Assembly: GCA_037952775.1 (NCBI GenBank)
Contig: JBANAY010000004.1
Location: 15,252,001-15,316,000, forward strand
DNA: 64,000 nucleotides
Reading direction: 5' to 3'
Source of the DNA: Clonostachys chloroleuca
Taxonomy: Eukaryota; Ascomycota; Sordariomycetes; Hypocreales; Bionectriaceae
Shown: positions 19,889-29,651 of the stretch, piece after piece
Layout of the letters: each line of letters opens with the position of its first letter
Position numbering within the stretch: the first letter of the stretch is position 1
Notes under the pieces: model-generated
Database searches by the model: none
What the model was told of the DNA's origin: nothing
Seen by the model: only the letters and a program-made list of their open reading frames with translations
Made by a program: the position numbers and the translations under genes

Positions 19889-21742
19889 TAGTTTATGAAG
19901 ATTCTAGCTTGCATGAACCCCGAATCCGAGCATCGTGGTCCACTCCGTATGTGTCATATTGAAGAACACAGCATCCTACATGGTTGATATAGCTAATTAG
20001 TTCGTCATTAATTTAAATGTGCAGCCACGAACCTTTAGTGCTATTGCCGAACTGATGCAGGCTTTGATGGGAGGTATTGAGCCCGCACACACTTGCAAAA
20101 CCTGACATCACTGGCAGATGACACATCACAGCGTGGTGCCACAATACAAGCGCCTCGATCCTTGTTAACTATTGTACCGCGTCCGACGCAGCCTGGGATG
20201 AGGTGCCAGATCGAGAGAGAACAATGAATTTCTATGCTCTTTTCTCTGCCATCCATATAGTCACGTAGCAACCCAAACCACCAAGACATCCTGCAATTAC
20301 GTGTGAATATCACCTGCATCTGTCGCACAACATTAATATCAGCACCTCAAATTGTGAACCAGGGCCTTGTTAGTCTCTCGTAACTCGAAATCTCGTTCCT
20401 TGAAGCCACAGGCAGGATTCGATCCGTGTTTTTCTCACTTTGTATGAATCGGAAAGCTTTTTCTGTTGTGACAGTGAGAAAAGGCGTAGTGGCTTGGGCA
20501 GCTTCAAATCAACCTTGGAAACAAGGTCGGAAATCTTGTCCATCAGGTCACAGCTCATCATAGGATTCGCCTGTACAATATGATACACATTTGCACCCAC
20601 AAACCTTACGTTGTTCGCAAATCTAGCTGTGGGAAGTGTCGAGTTAGCCAGGATAGTTGTCTTTCTACTCTCAATGCAACAACTGTATGGAGCAATTTAT
20701 TCCCAGGTTGCTCTTAAGCTATCGCCGGCAAATGAGTTGAGCACGACATCTATGCCATAACTGCTTGTTAGACGTTTAATACCCTGGGCGAAGAATGTGC
20801 TGCGGCTGTGGATAATGTGGCTCTAAAGAATGATATTTTTCAATCGGGGGGCTGCTTCTTTTTTGTTTCAGATCCCAGCGTAGCAAATATCCTATTCAAA
20901 TTAGCTGGACCAAGGTAGTTGACGGTGTCTAACTGTATAGATCCTGTCTGCTGAGCACAATAGCTGGCATTTGCTTCTTTCGCCTGACAGCCCCCCAGCG
21001 TACCGAAAATGGAGAAAGAGGTGCCTACATTGTCGCCTCGTAGGCTCCGCTCTTCAAGATGGCGACAGAAAGCTTAATACTGGTCATATTTATTCGTATT
21101 CTCAATGGCATTTCAATGAGCCAACTTAGCAATCTCAGCAACATCGCAAAGGGCCTGGGCTCAGCAAGCACCTTTCTAGCCGCCATGCTTGGAGTTTTAT
21201 ATGTTGCCTATCTCACAATAAAAATGGTCGTGGATTTTCCATCATCAAGCACATGGGATGCCCTGTATTACCGGAGGAAAAAATCTGTACTGCGTTTTGG
21301 AGCATGGACCTGGTTGTATCTGTGCTGCTTGTTATCTGGAAACGATGCCGCTTGATCAAGGTATGGAGCAGCGCCTCCCTGCTCATTACTATACAATTAC
21401 CATTTGTGATTATGGACATCAAATTCAGCAGTTGCCTGTTTCGGGCTCTGGCTTATACGCTCCGTCTATAGGCCCATTTCACAAGCCATCCTGGACAAAG
21501 CTGCAGATATGGCAATATTCATTAGTATCCCCTGATTTGGTTTTGAGGATTTCTCCAACCTTGTTGTGCTCTACACCACCTTTGCCATTAGCAGAGCTAG
21601 CAAAAAACGCAGCTTGCATCTTGATCAATTCCCGCCTGACCATAGTGCCCCTCTCGTCTAGCGACCCCCTTGAAATAATCCAAACAATCCCTCGCAACAG
21701 CCCCCATTTCATCACCACCCCCGGATCGGGCAGGCATGGCAA

Positions 21743-22352
21743 AGCTCAAGGGACTTTGACCGGCCTCATCATCTACAGCAGCCTCTGGCAGACAGTGTAT
21801 GCCACACCAAGCGAGTTGTACACTGCGCCGTGCAATCTAGAATTAAACGTGTTCCAACCGCTCGCATCGCTCGATTGATCGAGTCAGTACGCAAGTCCAA
21901 TCTAGTTCCCGAACAGCCCGAGCCTCTCACCGCACACGCAAATCATCACAGACCGTTCCTCGGGTGTTGCAGGCTTAGCTGACCCAGAAGACTTGCAAGA
22001 AAAAGTAAGGATTTTGATCAGTGATGGAGAGATGTTGTAACCCGAAGGTTGAGCCTTGGTCATGAAGCTAGATACTAAGGATAACAATGTCTCGTTCAAA
22101 GAAGATTCCAAGAGTACAACAATGATTATGTTGACATCTCACTTTTGCCAGGTTCTATTGCTGTTTGTTAGTTTATACTAGAAGACTCTTCCATCGCCTA
22201 CACTCAAAGGGTGTATGATTTCTTGAATAGCTTGTTGTATTTCCCGATCGCTTCTTTTAGCTCTCTAACTATTTGTGTCAAGCTCTATGCTTTTCTCCCA
22301 ACATATCTTATCGAGTGCTATAGAGACTTTTGTCTATTCCGGTGTTTTCCTC
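21743..22352. other. Intergenic or unresolved PKS decay
   Basis: No clear homology. It may contain further decayed upstream PKS sequence, but I could not align any domain. The plus-strand frame 21258-21878 has no family features. Confidence 0.35.
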
Positions 22353-23137
22353 TTAAGGTAAACATAACTCTTTACGCTTTCCATCTGCATTACAACTGGC
22401 AAACTTCCAACATTGTCTGTGCCAACCTCCAATCACTCTAGGCATAAGCCATCTGACCGGGCCAGGAATATCTGGCCAATCTTTCCATAGCCCATCCTCG
22501 TAACTACTGTCCAAGTTGTATAAGAAAAACATGAGAACATCCGTGATGCCACTCCTTGTCACTGAACTGGAACCCCACTTGTCGAATTTCTTTTCAGCTT
22601 CAATCTGCTCAGAACTACCTTCTCCAGGAGCGTTTGGATGGGTTGCAAGTGACGCGATGAGTTCAATCTCGTTCCGGAAATGAAGCTCAAACGGTTGCTG
22701 AAATACAGACATGAGGGATAGTATCTTATCCGACGATAACTGGCTACCATTTTCCAACGAGTCCAAGTATTGCTGGAAGGCCTGAAGTAAGGGCATGAAT
22801 GCGTCTAAGTATCCCTTTGTTAACAACTAAGAAAGGAGTGAAGCAAGCATTCGAAAGAACTCACCATGCTCTTCATGCGTCTGTTCAAAAACGCTGTCAT
22901 CAAGCAACTTCTCAGCTTCAGGAAAGTAATTGCGCTCTTCTTCTTCTGCATGCAACGTGACTAACTTGCACCACGCGCGGCAGTAGCCCAGGAAGGCGTC
23001 CATGTCTGCTTCTTGGACGTGGGGGGCCTGGAGATAAATAGAGTTGTACCCGCGGAAAATGACATTGTGGACATTGCACATGTGGCTTGCTCCCGAGATC
23101 CGCATGTTATGCTGCATATCGCACGGTTAAAGTTGTG

Positions 23138-23169
<32 letters not shown>

Positions 23170-23271
23170 TTGAAGTGACCACTTTACCTGTTTGATCAAG
23201 AAAGCCGGAGTCGGGATTAGCGCAAGCGGCTGATCCGCCCACGGTTTAGAATTTGATGCAGAAGCGGACAT
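22353..23271 (-). CDS. Hemerythrin-like domain protein
   Basis: Three exons on the minus strand: 23271-23188, 23111-22865, 22804-22353; 260 aa. Intron 1 (23112-23187) contains a 29-nt homopolymer. Intron 2 (22805-22864, GTGAGT..GTTAAC..CTTAG) was chosen because it joins THEEH directly to DAFMPLLQAF in phase. The product has the four-helix HHE pattern: VHNVIFRGYN, then LVTLHAEEEERNYFPE, then THEEHDAF, and a long C-terminal helical part ending WHRQCWKFASC. In this family the His/Glu residues bind a di-iron centre for O2 or NO sensing or iron storage; the fungal paralogs are mostly uncharacterised and cytosolic. The coding sequence is uninterrupted. Confidence 0.78.
23138..23166. repeat. T29 homopolymer in hemerythrin intron 1
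   Basis: A run of 29 T on the plus strand (A on the sense strand of the gene) making up over a third of a 76-bp intron. Confidence 0.9.
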
Positions 23272-23901
23272 TCTGAGAAAGAATGCTCTGCAAAGATTAT
23301 ATGGTGTGCTTTATGAGATAGGAGCAGCCCTCTAGAGGAATGCCTTGGTATAAATAGGCTGAATGATTTCTGCTATTGTGCTGGTTAGATGGACTGCCGT
23401 CATGCTTCCACTGAGTTAGCGGCTCAATCAAACAAGATCGCAATTACTAACCACTTCAATTTGTCAATATTACAAATAGCTTGTAATATTCATTACCTTA
23501 CAAGCGCGAGCTCGGGCTTGCGTGCGAACGTGTAGCCTGCATAACTTTCTTGTTTATTTCCCCCAAAAGGCTAGGTACTGTGGTAAGGCAGTTTGTAGGT
23601 AAGCCGAGCCGCAGCTGATCCCCTCAATTTCCCCCTCAAAGCTTCAGGTCAGGTCAGGTCAGATCAAATCAGGGCCCTAGCAGCACTAGTGTCCAGCATC
23701 TCTTGTCTGAATCTCACCGATAAACTGGCCAAAATACGAACTGATCGGATGGGCCTTGTAATTTGACCGTTGCGCTCTTGGGAGCACACCTCAGTTCAGG
23801 CTACGCCAAGTAATTATGCCAATTGCTTAGTATCCAGCTTTACATCAACATCACAAACCCTAGACCCAGATATTAGCGCTCAAGGTTCTGGACGTGGGGT
23901 G
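23272..23901. other. Intergenic between divergent genes
   Basis: Shared upstream region of the hemerythrin-like gene (minus) and the broken AflR-like gene (plus). It contains a short tandem CAGGT repeat (near 23646-23665). The plus-strand frame upstream of 23902 reads through but lacks family features. Confidence 0.45.
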
Positions 23902-25174
23902 ATGGCTATGGCTCAGAGATCCGGAACCGAGAAGCTGAGGTCTAGTTGCGACCGCTGCAAGGCGCTCAAGATCCGCTGCGACAAGCAGACACCGACCTGT
24001 GGGAGGTGCAGAACGCCCGGCCTCTACAGCCTCTATCGCTGGAAAGGGAGCCCTCAAGCAACAAGTCAAGGCGGCCAGAAGGACAAGGCGCTCTGGCAGA
24101 GCCTGCGTCTCAGCCGACACCGGTCGCGGAGGAGGAGCCCAGCAGCTCGCCAGTGTCGCGGGGTGGTGCAACGCAGCCACAACCGGGCACCCAGCACAGT
24201 TACCCCCAATACATGGAGCTTTCGTCCCCGGGTATCGATCGAGGTGAATTTCCTCCAACTACCGAATTCTCCTTTGAAAATAGTCTGACCTTGGCCTTTT
24301 CAATCTTGATGTTCCGGCCAGAGACACATTCCAACGTGCGCTCATGCCCGTCAGCCAGACTGAAACAAGCTCCTTGTACTCGCCAACTAGAGTAGAGAAT
24401 GTTACCCAGCCATCTTATCCGGTTGAAGAGACTACGAGGACTGTCAGATTGGGGCACGGGTCCGAGTCTGGCATTCACTCCTTCGCAACCCCTAGCATGG
24501 CCTCGGCTATGGTTCGCTCTTGTTATGAAATGGTACTGGATACCTTATCTAGCTTACGCAGTAAACCACTGGACTCGTGTCTTTTCAGGGTTGACCCGTC
24601 CCAGTCACGGGCAGAGGGAGGCAACCTGAGCAGGGGACTGGGCTTACCCGTCGAAAGCGTGTCGACCTACCAGGCCTTGAAGGTCAACCGCGGCGCTTTA
24701 CAGACGTTGAATCAAATTGGGTCCAGGAATTGTAATAACTGTGCGGCTGACGCGGATTTGAACCTAATTCTCAACACAACATGTCACCGTATGCTCAACA
24801 TCTACCAGTCGATCTTTGAATGCATTGCGGACAAAAACCACATGAGCACAGATCGTCGCCAAAATGGGCTAGAACCACCATACTTGCCCCATTCTAACTC
24901 TGGCGCGCTCTACTTCAGTCCTGTGCAGTTCAACGAATTCGGGGTCGACATGCTCACAGCATGGCGCATCAACTCACAGCTTCTGAAATACGAGCTGGAA
25001 ACTCTCAAGAGACTGGTAAAGACGCTGGGGAACCCGAGACATAGGCTCGGATCCGCGGAAAGCCGCGCAGATGCGAGTGCCCAAGGCCGGTGTGTGAACT
25101 CCGCGACCGCGACATCATATCAAGAGGTTCTTCGCCAGCTTCTTGCTAATTCTATCGATAAGTTGATTGCTTAA
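23902..25174 (+). pseudogene. AflR-like Zn2Cys6 regulator, frameshifted
   Basis: The likely start is MAMAQRSGTEKL at 23902. The zinc cluster SCDRCKALKIRCDKQTPTCGRC keeps five Cys, but the sixth position reads Ser in RTPGLYS. Just after it the frame is lost (about 24030-24060). A second frame carries the Ser/Pro-rich linker to about 24285, where another shift leads into a third frame (24344-25174). This encodes the AflR-type C-terminal domain: CHRMLNIYQSIFECI, LYFSPVQFNEFGVDM, then a helical QEVLRQLLANSIDKL end. No GT-AG intron fits either junction. Intact relatives are nuclear activators of polyketide clusters, so this fits the adjacent dead PKS. Non-functional as it stands. Confidence 0.7.
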
Positions 25175-25343
25175 ATAGGACAATTTTGCCAAATGTAGTG
25201 TTAAAATCACAACGGAATGAATAAAGTATGATATAGAAGAGAAACATGGTTTTCTTCCTTCTTAAACTGGCCCCATATAGAGCAAATCCCATACTTCAGT
25301 TGATACCTGCAAGTGTTTATTCTGAACAGTAAAACCTAATTAA

Positions 25344-25682
25344 TTATTCTTTTCCATTCCCATGTCTGAAACGTACTTTCTGCGGGTACGGGCATATTAC
25401 ACGCTTCTCTGTCGCTGTTTGTCGTGGCACGTCAATGACCAAGCTCTCTGGGACTTTTTCTGTTTCCACCCAGGCACGCAGCGCCTCGAATACCCCCATT
25501 GGCTGGCCGCTGTTGCCGCCGTAGCAGTGGCCGAGGCCTGGAACCTCATAGTATTTGTAGAAGTCATGAATATTTTCGTCTCTCTTCCAGACTTCATTAT
25601 AATACTGCTCTGTGCCTTTAGAGGGGCAGAGATCATCCATCTGGGCATGGGATGTGAGCCTAGCTAGTGAGTCGGGGCCCAC
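25344..25682 (-). pseudogene. Second tannase/feruloyl esterase fragment (C-terminus only)
   Basis: 112 codons matching only the last part of a tannase-family protein: LCPSKGTEQYYNEV, HDFYKYYEVPGLGHCYGG with the catalytic His, VFEALRAWVE and the terminal CPYPQKVRF block. The nucleophile Ser and Ca-binding parts, normally about 400 residues upstream, are absent. Sequence 25683 onward has no tannase features. It is much better preserved than the 7000-8130 copy, so it is a different paralog and a more recent truncation. Confidence 0.8.
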
Positions 25683-26614
25683 CTGTGCAAGGGATAATCC
25701 CTTAAAAGTAGTTAGATTCCGTAGTTATGAAAAACACACACTTTTTCCTTCCAGTCATGTTTACTTTTGAAAATGCCCACCTTTGAAAGACGAGTCTTTC
25801 CGTGTTTTTGAGCCCCAATCTCAACACAATTAAGTCGAATAAAAAGTATGAACTATTTGATCCAATAAGATTGAACCTACGAAGCCAAATCCTAAGTTCA
25901 TATGGCTTCTGGATCCCGATGTATTATCCGGCCTTCGGCATGAGTGGTTTCTCTACGTTATCTACGATGTGGGCTTGATTTTGGATAGTTATGGCAGACA
26001 TTGGTTAGAGCTCAACTCACACGGTGGATGGCCTCTACACTGATGCTGACATCAGGGATCGGTCTACGCGGGTACCGTATGCAGTCTAACGCGACGCCGC
26101 GGATACGATCCTACTCGGGTTAGAACTCTGCGCAACTAAACAACAAGAAGTTGAGACTCACTTCAAAGTGAAACGAGTAGCCTCAAACTCAGAAGAATCT
26201 TCTATCTCTGTACATTCTTCGAGCTTCGTGTCATCTAAGGAGCTGTAGCTAATCACAGTTCTGGAATCAGAGGCCAGGGTTTTGATTATGATGCTGGTTC
26301 CACGCTGTGATCTCGATATGCGGCCTATAAGTAATGCCGCTTACAAATGGTGCTGGGGTAGCTGAATGCATTGACCGCCCTTTTTGCAGGGGCAGGCATA
26401 TAAGCACTATATAACAAACGCTTACGTGCACCGAGTCAGTCAGAGCCATAGCGATCGCTTGAGGTTGTCTCAACAGCAGACAGAGAGGTCAGGCTCATAC
26501 GAATTAACTGTCGCAGCCGCTGACAGCTAGGCCCGGATTGCAGGGGTTGTTTCGCATGCTAGTCTGAATATGGAATTTCGTGGGGCGACGGTGCACATAA
26601 GAGCAGTTCATATA
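25683..26614. other. Intergenic, no gene seen
   Basis: About 930 bp without a supported gene, between the tannase fragment and the pogo-like transposon. The minus-strand frame 26267-26473 has no family features. Confidence 0.4.
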
Positions 26615-28450
26615 AGTCGAGTGGGGGGAAGTGGCCCGGGGGTAGAAGTGGCCCACCTAATTTTTGGCCTGCGCGTCTACCCTAAGTCACACACATCATG
26701 ACAAAAACAATAACAAAAGCTTCAATTCGTGTTTTACGAGCAAAATGGCTATATATTCGGAATCAGAAATTAATTCTGCGATTAATGATATACTTGCCGG
26801 CTTATCTGCACGCGTTGCTGCAAAGAAATGGGCAATTCCTCGTATAACGCTTAGACGACGATTGGAAGATGGCTTAACACGCGCACAAGCGCACGAACAC
26901 CAACAACGCCTCTCGAAGGCGGAAGAAGAGAGAGTCAGGAGATAGATCGTATCTTAAGAATTACTGGGATACACACCTACGCATCGACAGCTTCGATATA
27001 TCGCTTCCCAGATCCTTCAAGGTCGGAAGGATCTCGAGCCTCTCGGCAGGTCCTGGGTCAACCAGTTTCTCAGCCGTCAGGAGGGCCTAGGAGTTAAGCA
27101 CGGAAAGCGAATAGCATCAGCTAGGCTCAATAGAGCCAATCCTGAGAATATTAATAGGTTCTTTAATAACTATAACTCGGTCTCTTGGATCAAACCGGAG
27201 AACACGTGGAACGCTGACGAGGCTGGCATTATGGAGGGATATAGCCTCAACAGCCTCGTCATCGGCTCTGACGAAGGAAGCCGTAAGTATACAGTTCTCA
27301 AAGGGAACCAAGAGAGGGCTTGGGTCACGCTCGTTAAGGCTATTTCCGCTGTTAGAGAGACCCTAACTCCTTGTATTGTATTTAAAGGTAAAGCGGTGCA
27401 GCAACAGTGGTTCAAAGATAACTTCAATGAGAAGTAGCTATTTACAACATCGCAAAATGGATAGATTAGCAACACCCTCGCGCTTAAGTAGCTTCAACGA
27501 GTATTTATTCCGGAAACTGCTCCTGCTAATCCCTCCGAGGCTCGGCTGCTGATAGTTAACGGCCACGGCTCACACGCAACACCGGAATTTATGTGGGAAT
27601 GCTTCCAAAACAATATCTTCCTTCTCTTCTTGCCTGCACACACCTCGCATGTCTTGCAGCCGCTCGAATTGGGTGTGTTTTCTGTACTGAAAGCGGCCTA
27701 TTGAAGATATCTAGAGCGGCTCGATGAAATGCTCGATTCGACTACGATTGGAAAGGCCAACTTCCTCGAATGTTATGCCAAAGCTCGCAAGGAGGCTCTA
27801 ACAGCGAAGAATATCAAGTCAGGATTTCGGGCTACAGGAATTTATCCTCTAAACCGCCGGAAGGTGCTCCTAAGCAGCCAAGTCATAGCCACAGCCAAGG
27901 CGCCCTTAATACTACAAAAGCCGGCCCAGAAGGATAAATACGACCTTCAAACACCTCGAAATGGCCTTCAAGTTGTTGATACTATGAGGTATCTATACCC
28001 TGCTAGCCCTTGTACCAGAAGGCTGCTCACACGATATAGCTATAAGGCGGCGCGAACGATTGATTCATTAAGTGTTCAACTGGTCTTGAAAGATCGGGAA
28101 TTAGAGGCCCAAAAGGCCCTGAATGAACGCCTAAGTCATAAGAAGCGTAGAGCCGTTGAACCAGATAAGAATGAGATTTTCTGCTCACTTGCGCAGATAA
28201 AAGACGTACAAGGTGGGCTTGACGAATTGAGGAGGAAGAGGCAGCGCGTACGGAAGCCACGAACCTCTAATGATGATAATACCGATGCCGCCATAATCGT
28301 CGCGACAGCTGATCACAATGGTATAATTTTCATAGCTATTGGAGTTGAATTTATATAGTAATTATTAAGTTGTATTATCAAGACTGTCAAAAATGTGTGG
28401 CATTTGGGGTGGGCCACTTCTACCCCCGGGCCACTTCCCCCCACTCGACT
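26615..28450 (+). mobile_element. pogo/Fot1-type DNA transposon with perfect TIRs
   Basis: 1,836 bp, flanked by TA on both sides (26613-26614 and 28451-28452). The terminal inverted repeats are identical over 43 bp (26615-26657 and 28408-28450), beginning AGTCGAGTGGGGGGAAGTGG. One transposase gene fills the inside. Intact TIRs mean it could still be mobilised by a transposase supplied elsewhere, although its own gene is broken. Confidence 0.92.
26745..28358 (+). pseudogene. pogo-like DDE transposase with six in-frame stops
   Basis: One reading frame of 538 codons from ATG 26745 to the terminal stop at 28356 with no frameshift. In order it shows a psq-type helix-turn-helix (INSAINDILAGLSARVAAKK), a CENP-B-like HTH (LGRSWVNQFLSRQEGL), then DDE_1 blocks: NADEAGIMEG (first Asp), LLIVNGHGSH (second Asp changed to Asn), LPAHTSHVLQPLELGVFS. 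A long basic C-terminus follows (DELRRKRQRVRKPR). In-frame stops are TAG 26943, TAA 26955, TAG 27435, 27462 and 27489, and TGA 27702. Each is explained by one transition (Trp to TAG, Gln to TAA, Arg to TGA), as expected of light RIP. It cannot make active protein. Confidence 0.9.
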
Positions 28451-28550
28451 TAGTGCCCATATGCCTGCCTCTTTTGCAGCGTTGGTCCAGGTCTTTTCCA
28501 CCTCTTATTAACAAAAGCATTGCATAAAAGCTTGAAAACCAACCCGAGAT

Positions 28551-28558
28551 TATAAAAG
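28551..28558 (+). promoter_or_regulatory. TATA-like element of the peroxiredoxin-like gene
   Basis: TATAAAAG 41 bp before the ATG at 28599, a plausible distance for a short 5' UTR. It is the clearest core-promoter signal in the cluster. Confidence 0.55.
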
Positions 28559-28598
28559 GACCATTGCAAGCAGTCAGGATCGCTTTATAACAAACACC

Positions 28599-29326
28599 AT
28601 GACTGGCGTGCCTGACACCGCCAAGCCCTCGCCGGCGGCTGTGAACGACACACCGCCATCAGCCGAGGACCTCAAAGCCATCGAGAACTTCGTTGTCTAC
28701 GACAACAAAGAACAGCCGCATCCGTTCAAGAGCCTCTACGCTGGGCCCGGTACCGCCAGCCGCGTGCTCGTCATCTTCATCCGACACTTCTTCTGCGGTG
28801 TATGTCCCTCCCCTCCTCCCTGACCCTGTCCGCCGCCCGATCAGCTTATTTTCGTACTGCAGGCGTGTAAGAACTACGTCAAGTTTCTCTCTGAGTCTGC
28901 CGGCCCCGAGAAGCTCAAGCCCATTGACACGTCCATTGTCTTTATCGGGTGCGGGGACGCGAGCCTCATAGACGGCTACGTTGAGGACACTGGGTGCCCG
29001 CACCCAGTCTACAGCAACCCAGGTGTGGACCTGTTTGACGCCCTAGGGATGGTCAAGACGATGAATCCGGGGACCCCCAAGGACTACGTCCCAGAGTCGC
29101 AGGTCAGGCTAGCGGTAGGAGGACTGTCAAATGCCTTTGGGAAGTGGATGGGGGGCGCTGCGGTGACAAAGGGGGCTCGATTGCTCAGCAGGGCGCCGAG
29201 CTGCTCTTTGAGGGGGAGGGAGATAAAAGGAGGGTGACATGGTGTCACCGGATGAGGGACGGGAAGGATCACACTGACAAAGACGATATCCTCAAGGTCA
29301 TAGGCGTTGGTGGCTACAGTCATTAG
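28599..29326 (+). CDS. AhpC/TSA-like (PRXL2-type) peroxiredoxin, frameshifted near the end
   Basis: Exon 1 is 28599-28799 (67 codons), the intron 28800-28862 (GTATGT..TGCAG), exon 2 from 28863. The thioredoxin-fold AhpC/TSA_2 pattern is clear: RVLVIFIRHFFCG, then a CGAC motif (Cys66 and Cys69) across the splice site, KFLSE, VFIGCGDASLIDGY, YSNPGVDLFDALGM. At a G6 run (29150-29155) the frame departs from the family and stops at 29235-29237. With one more G the reading continues through GAELLFEGEGD, TWCHRMRDGKDHTD and a stop at 29324-29326, the expected C-terminus. So the gene is either lightly broken or this base is a sequencing error. Such proteins reduce peroxides or act in unknown redox steps and occur in many fungal metabolite clusters; it leads the 28.6-36.6 kb group. 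Confidence 0.82.
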
Positions 29327-29443
29327 ACGCTGAACATTTACGAGCCGGTGGAACAGTCCAGTCAATTCTACATGTATATAAGGACTAGTAGCTGGTAAAA
29401 TATCATGAGATATAGTCTCAATAGAGGTTGCTGCTATGATGCT

Positions 29444-29595
29444 CTAAATGACCAGTCTAACCTTGACCTTGTCACACTCTATAATCTCCTTTTCCCGACT
29501 CAGGAACTCGGGTATATCCCAGGTGAGATCTATATAGTAACCAGCTAGCCAGTTATATTTCTCTTGGGTTAGGTAGACTATAGAGTTGGCAGACA
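29444..29595 (-). pseudogene. Short-chain dehydrogenase C-terminal fragment
   Basis: About 50 codons in one minus-strand frame, ending LSREKEIIECDKVKVRLVI and a stop, preceded by WLAGYYIDLTWDIPEF. This resembles the last residues of a fungal SDR group (usual form GRFVSVNWDVEELEARKEEI..LLKMKLV). The Rossmann fold and the YxxxK site are absent. It is probably a relic of a gene once part of the neighbouring cluster. Confidence 0.4.
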
Positions 29596-29651
29596 GCTTA
29601 GTAGTTATAATCTTATAATATAGTAGTAAGATTCAGAGTTATAAATACCCT

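Larger units (their letters stand above)
17927..21742 (-). pseudogene. Highly reducing polyketide synthase remnant
   Basis: On the minus strand three HR-PKS domains occur in the expected 5'-to-3' order but riddled with stops and frame changes. ER-like pieces at about 20960-20370 read [23 protein letters not shown] and GANVYHIVQANPMMSCDLM with LPKPLRLFSLSQ. KR-like pieces read APRCDVSSASD (about 20170-20140) and NMTHTEWTTM (about 19960). The ACP at 18214-17927 keeps the phosphopantetheine motif VDSLMAVELRNW with its Ser. A fragment at 21742-21479 fits the linker before the ER. Intact enzymes are about 2,300-2,500 aa; the KS, AT and DH are not seen. A Tc1-like transposon (18506-19888) sits inside the KR. 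The locus is dead. Confidence 0.7.

Noticed and set aside
21258..21878. 206-codon plus-strand frame
   Set aside because: No recognisable domain and overlaps PKS traces on the minus strand; judged to be chance in decayed DNA.
24029..24300. Introns to reconcile the three frames of the AflR-like gene
   Set aside because: No GT..AG pair with a branch point and workable phase was found at either junction; frameshifts fit better.
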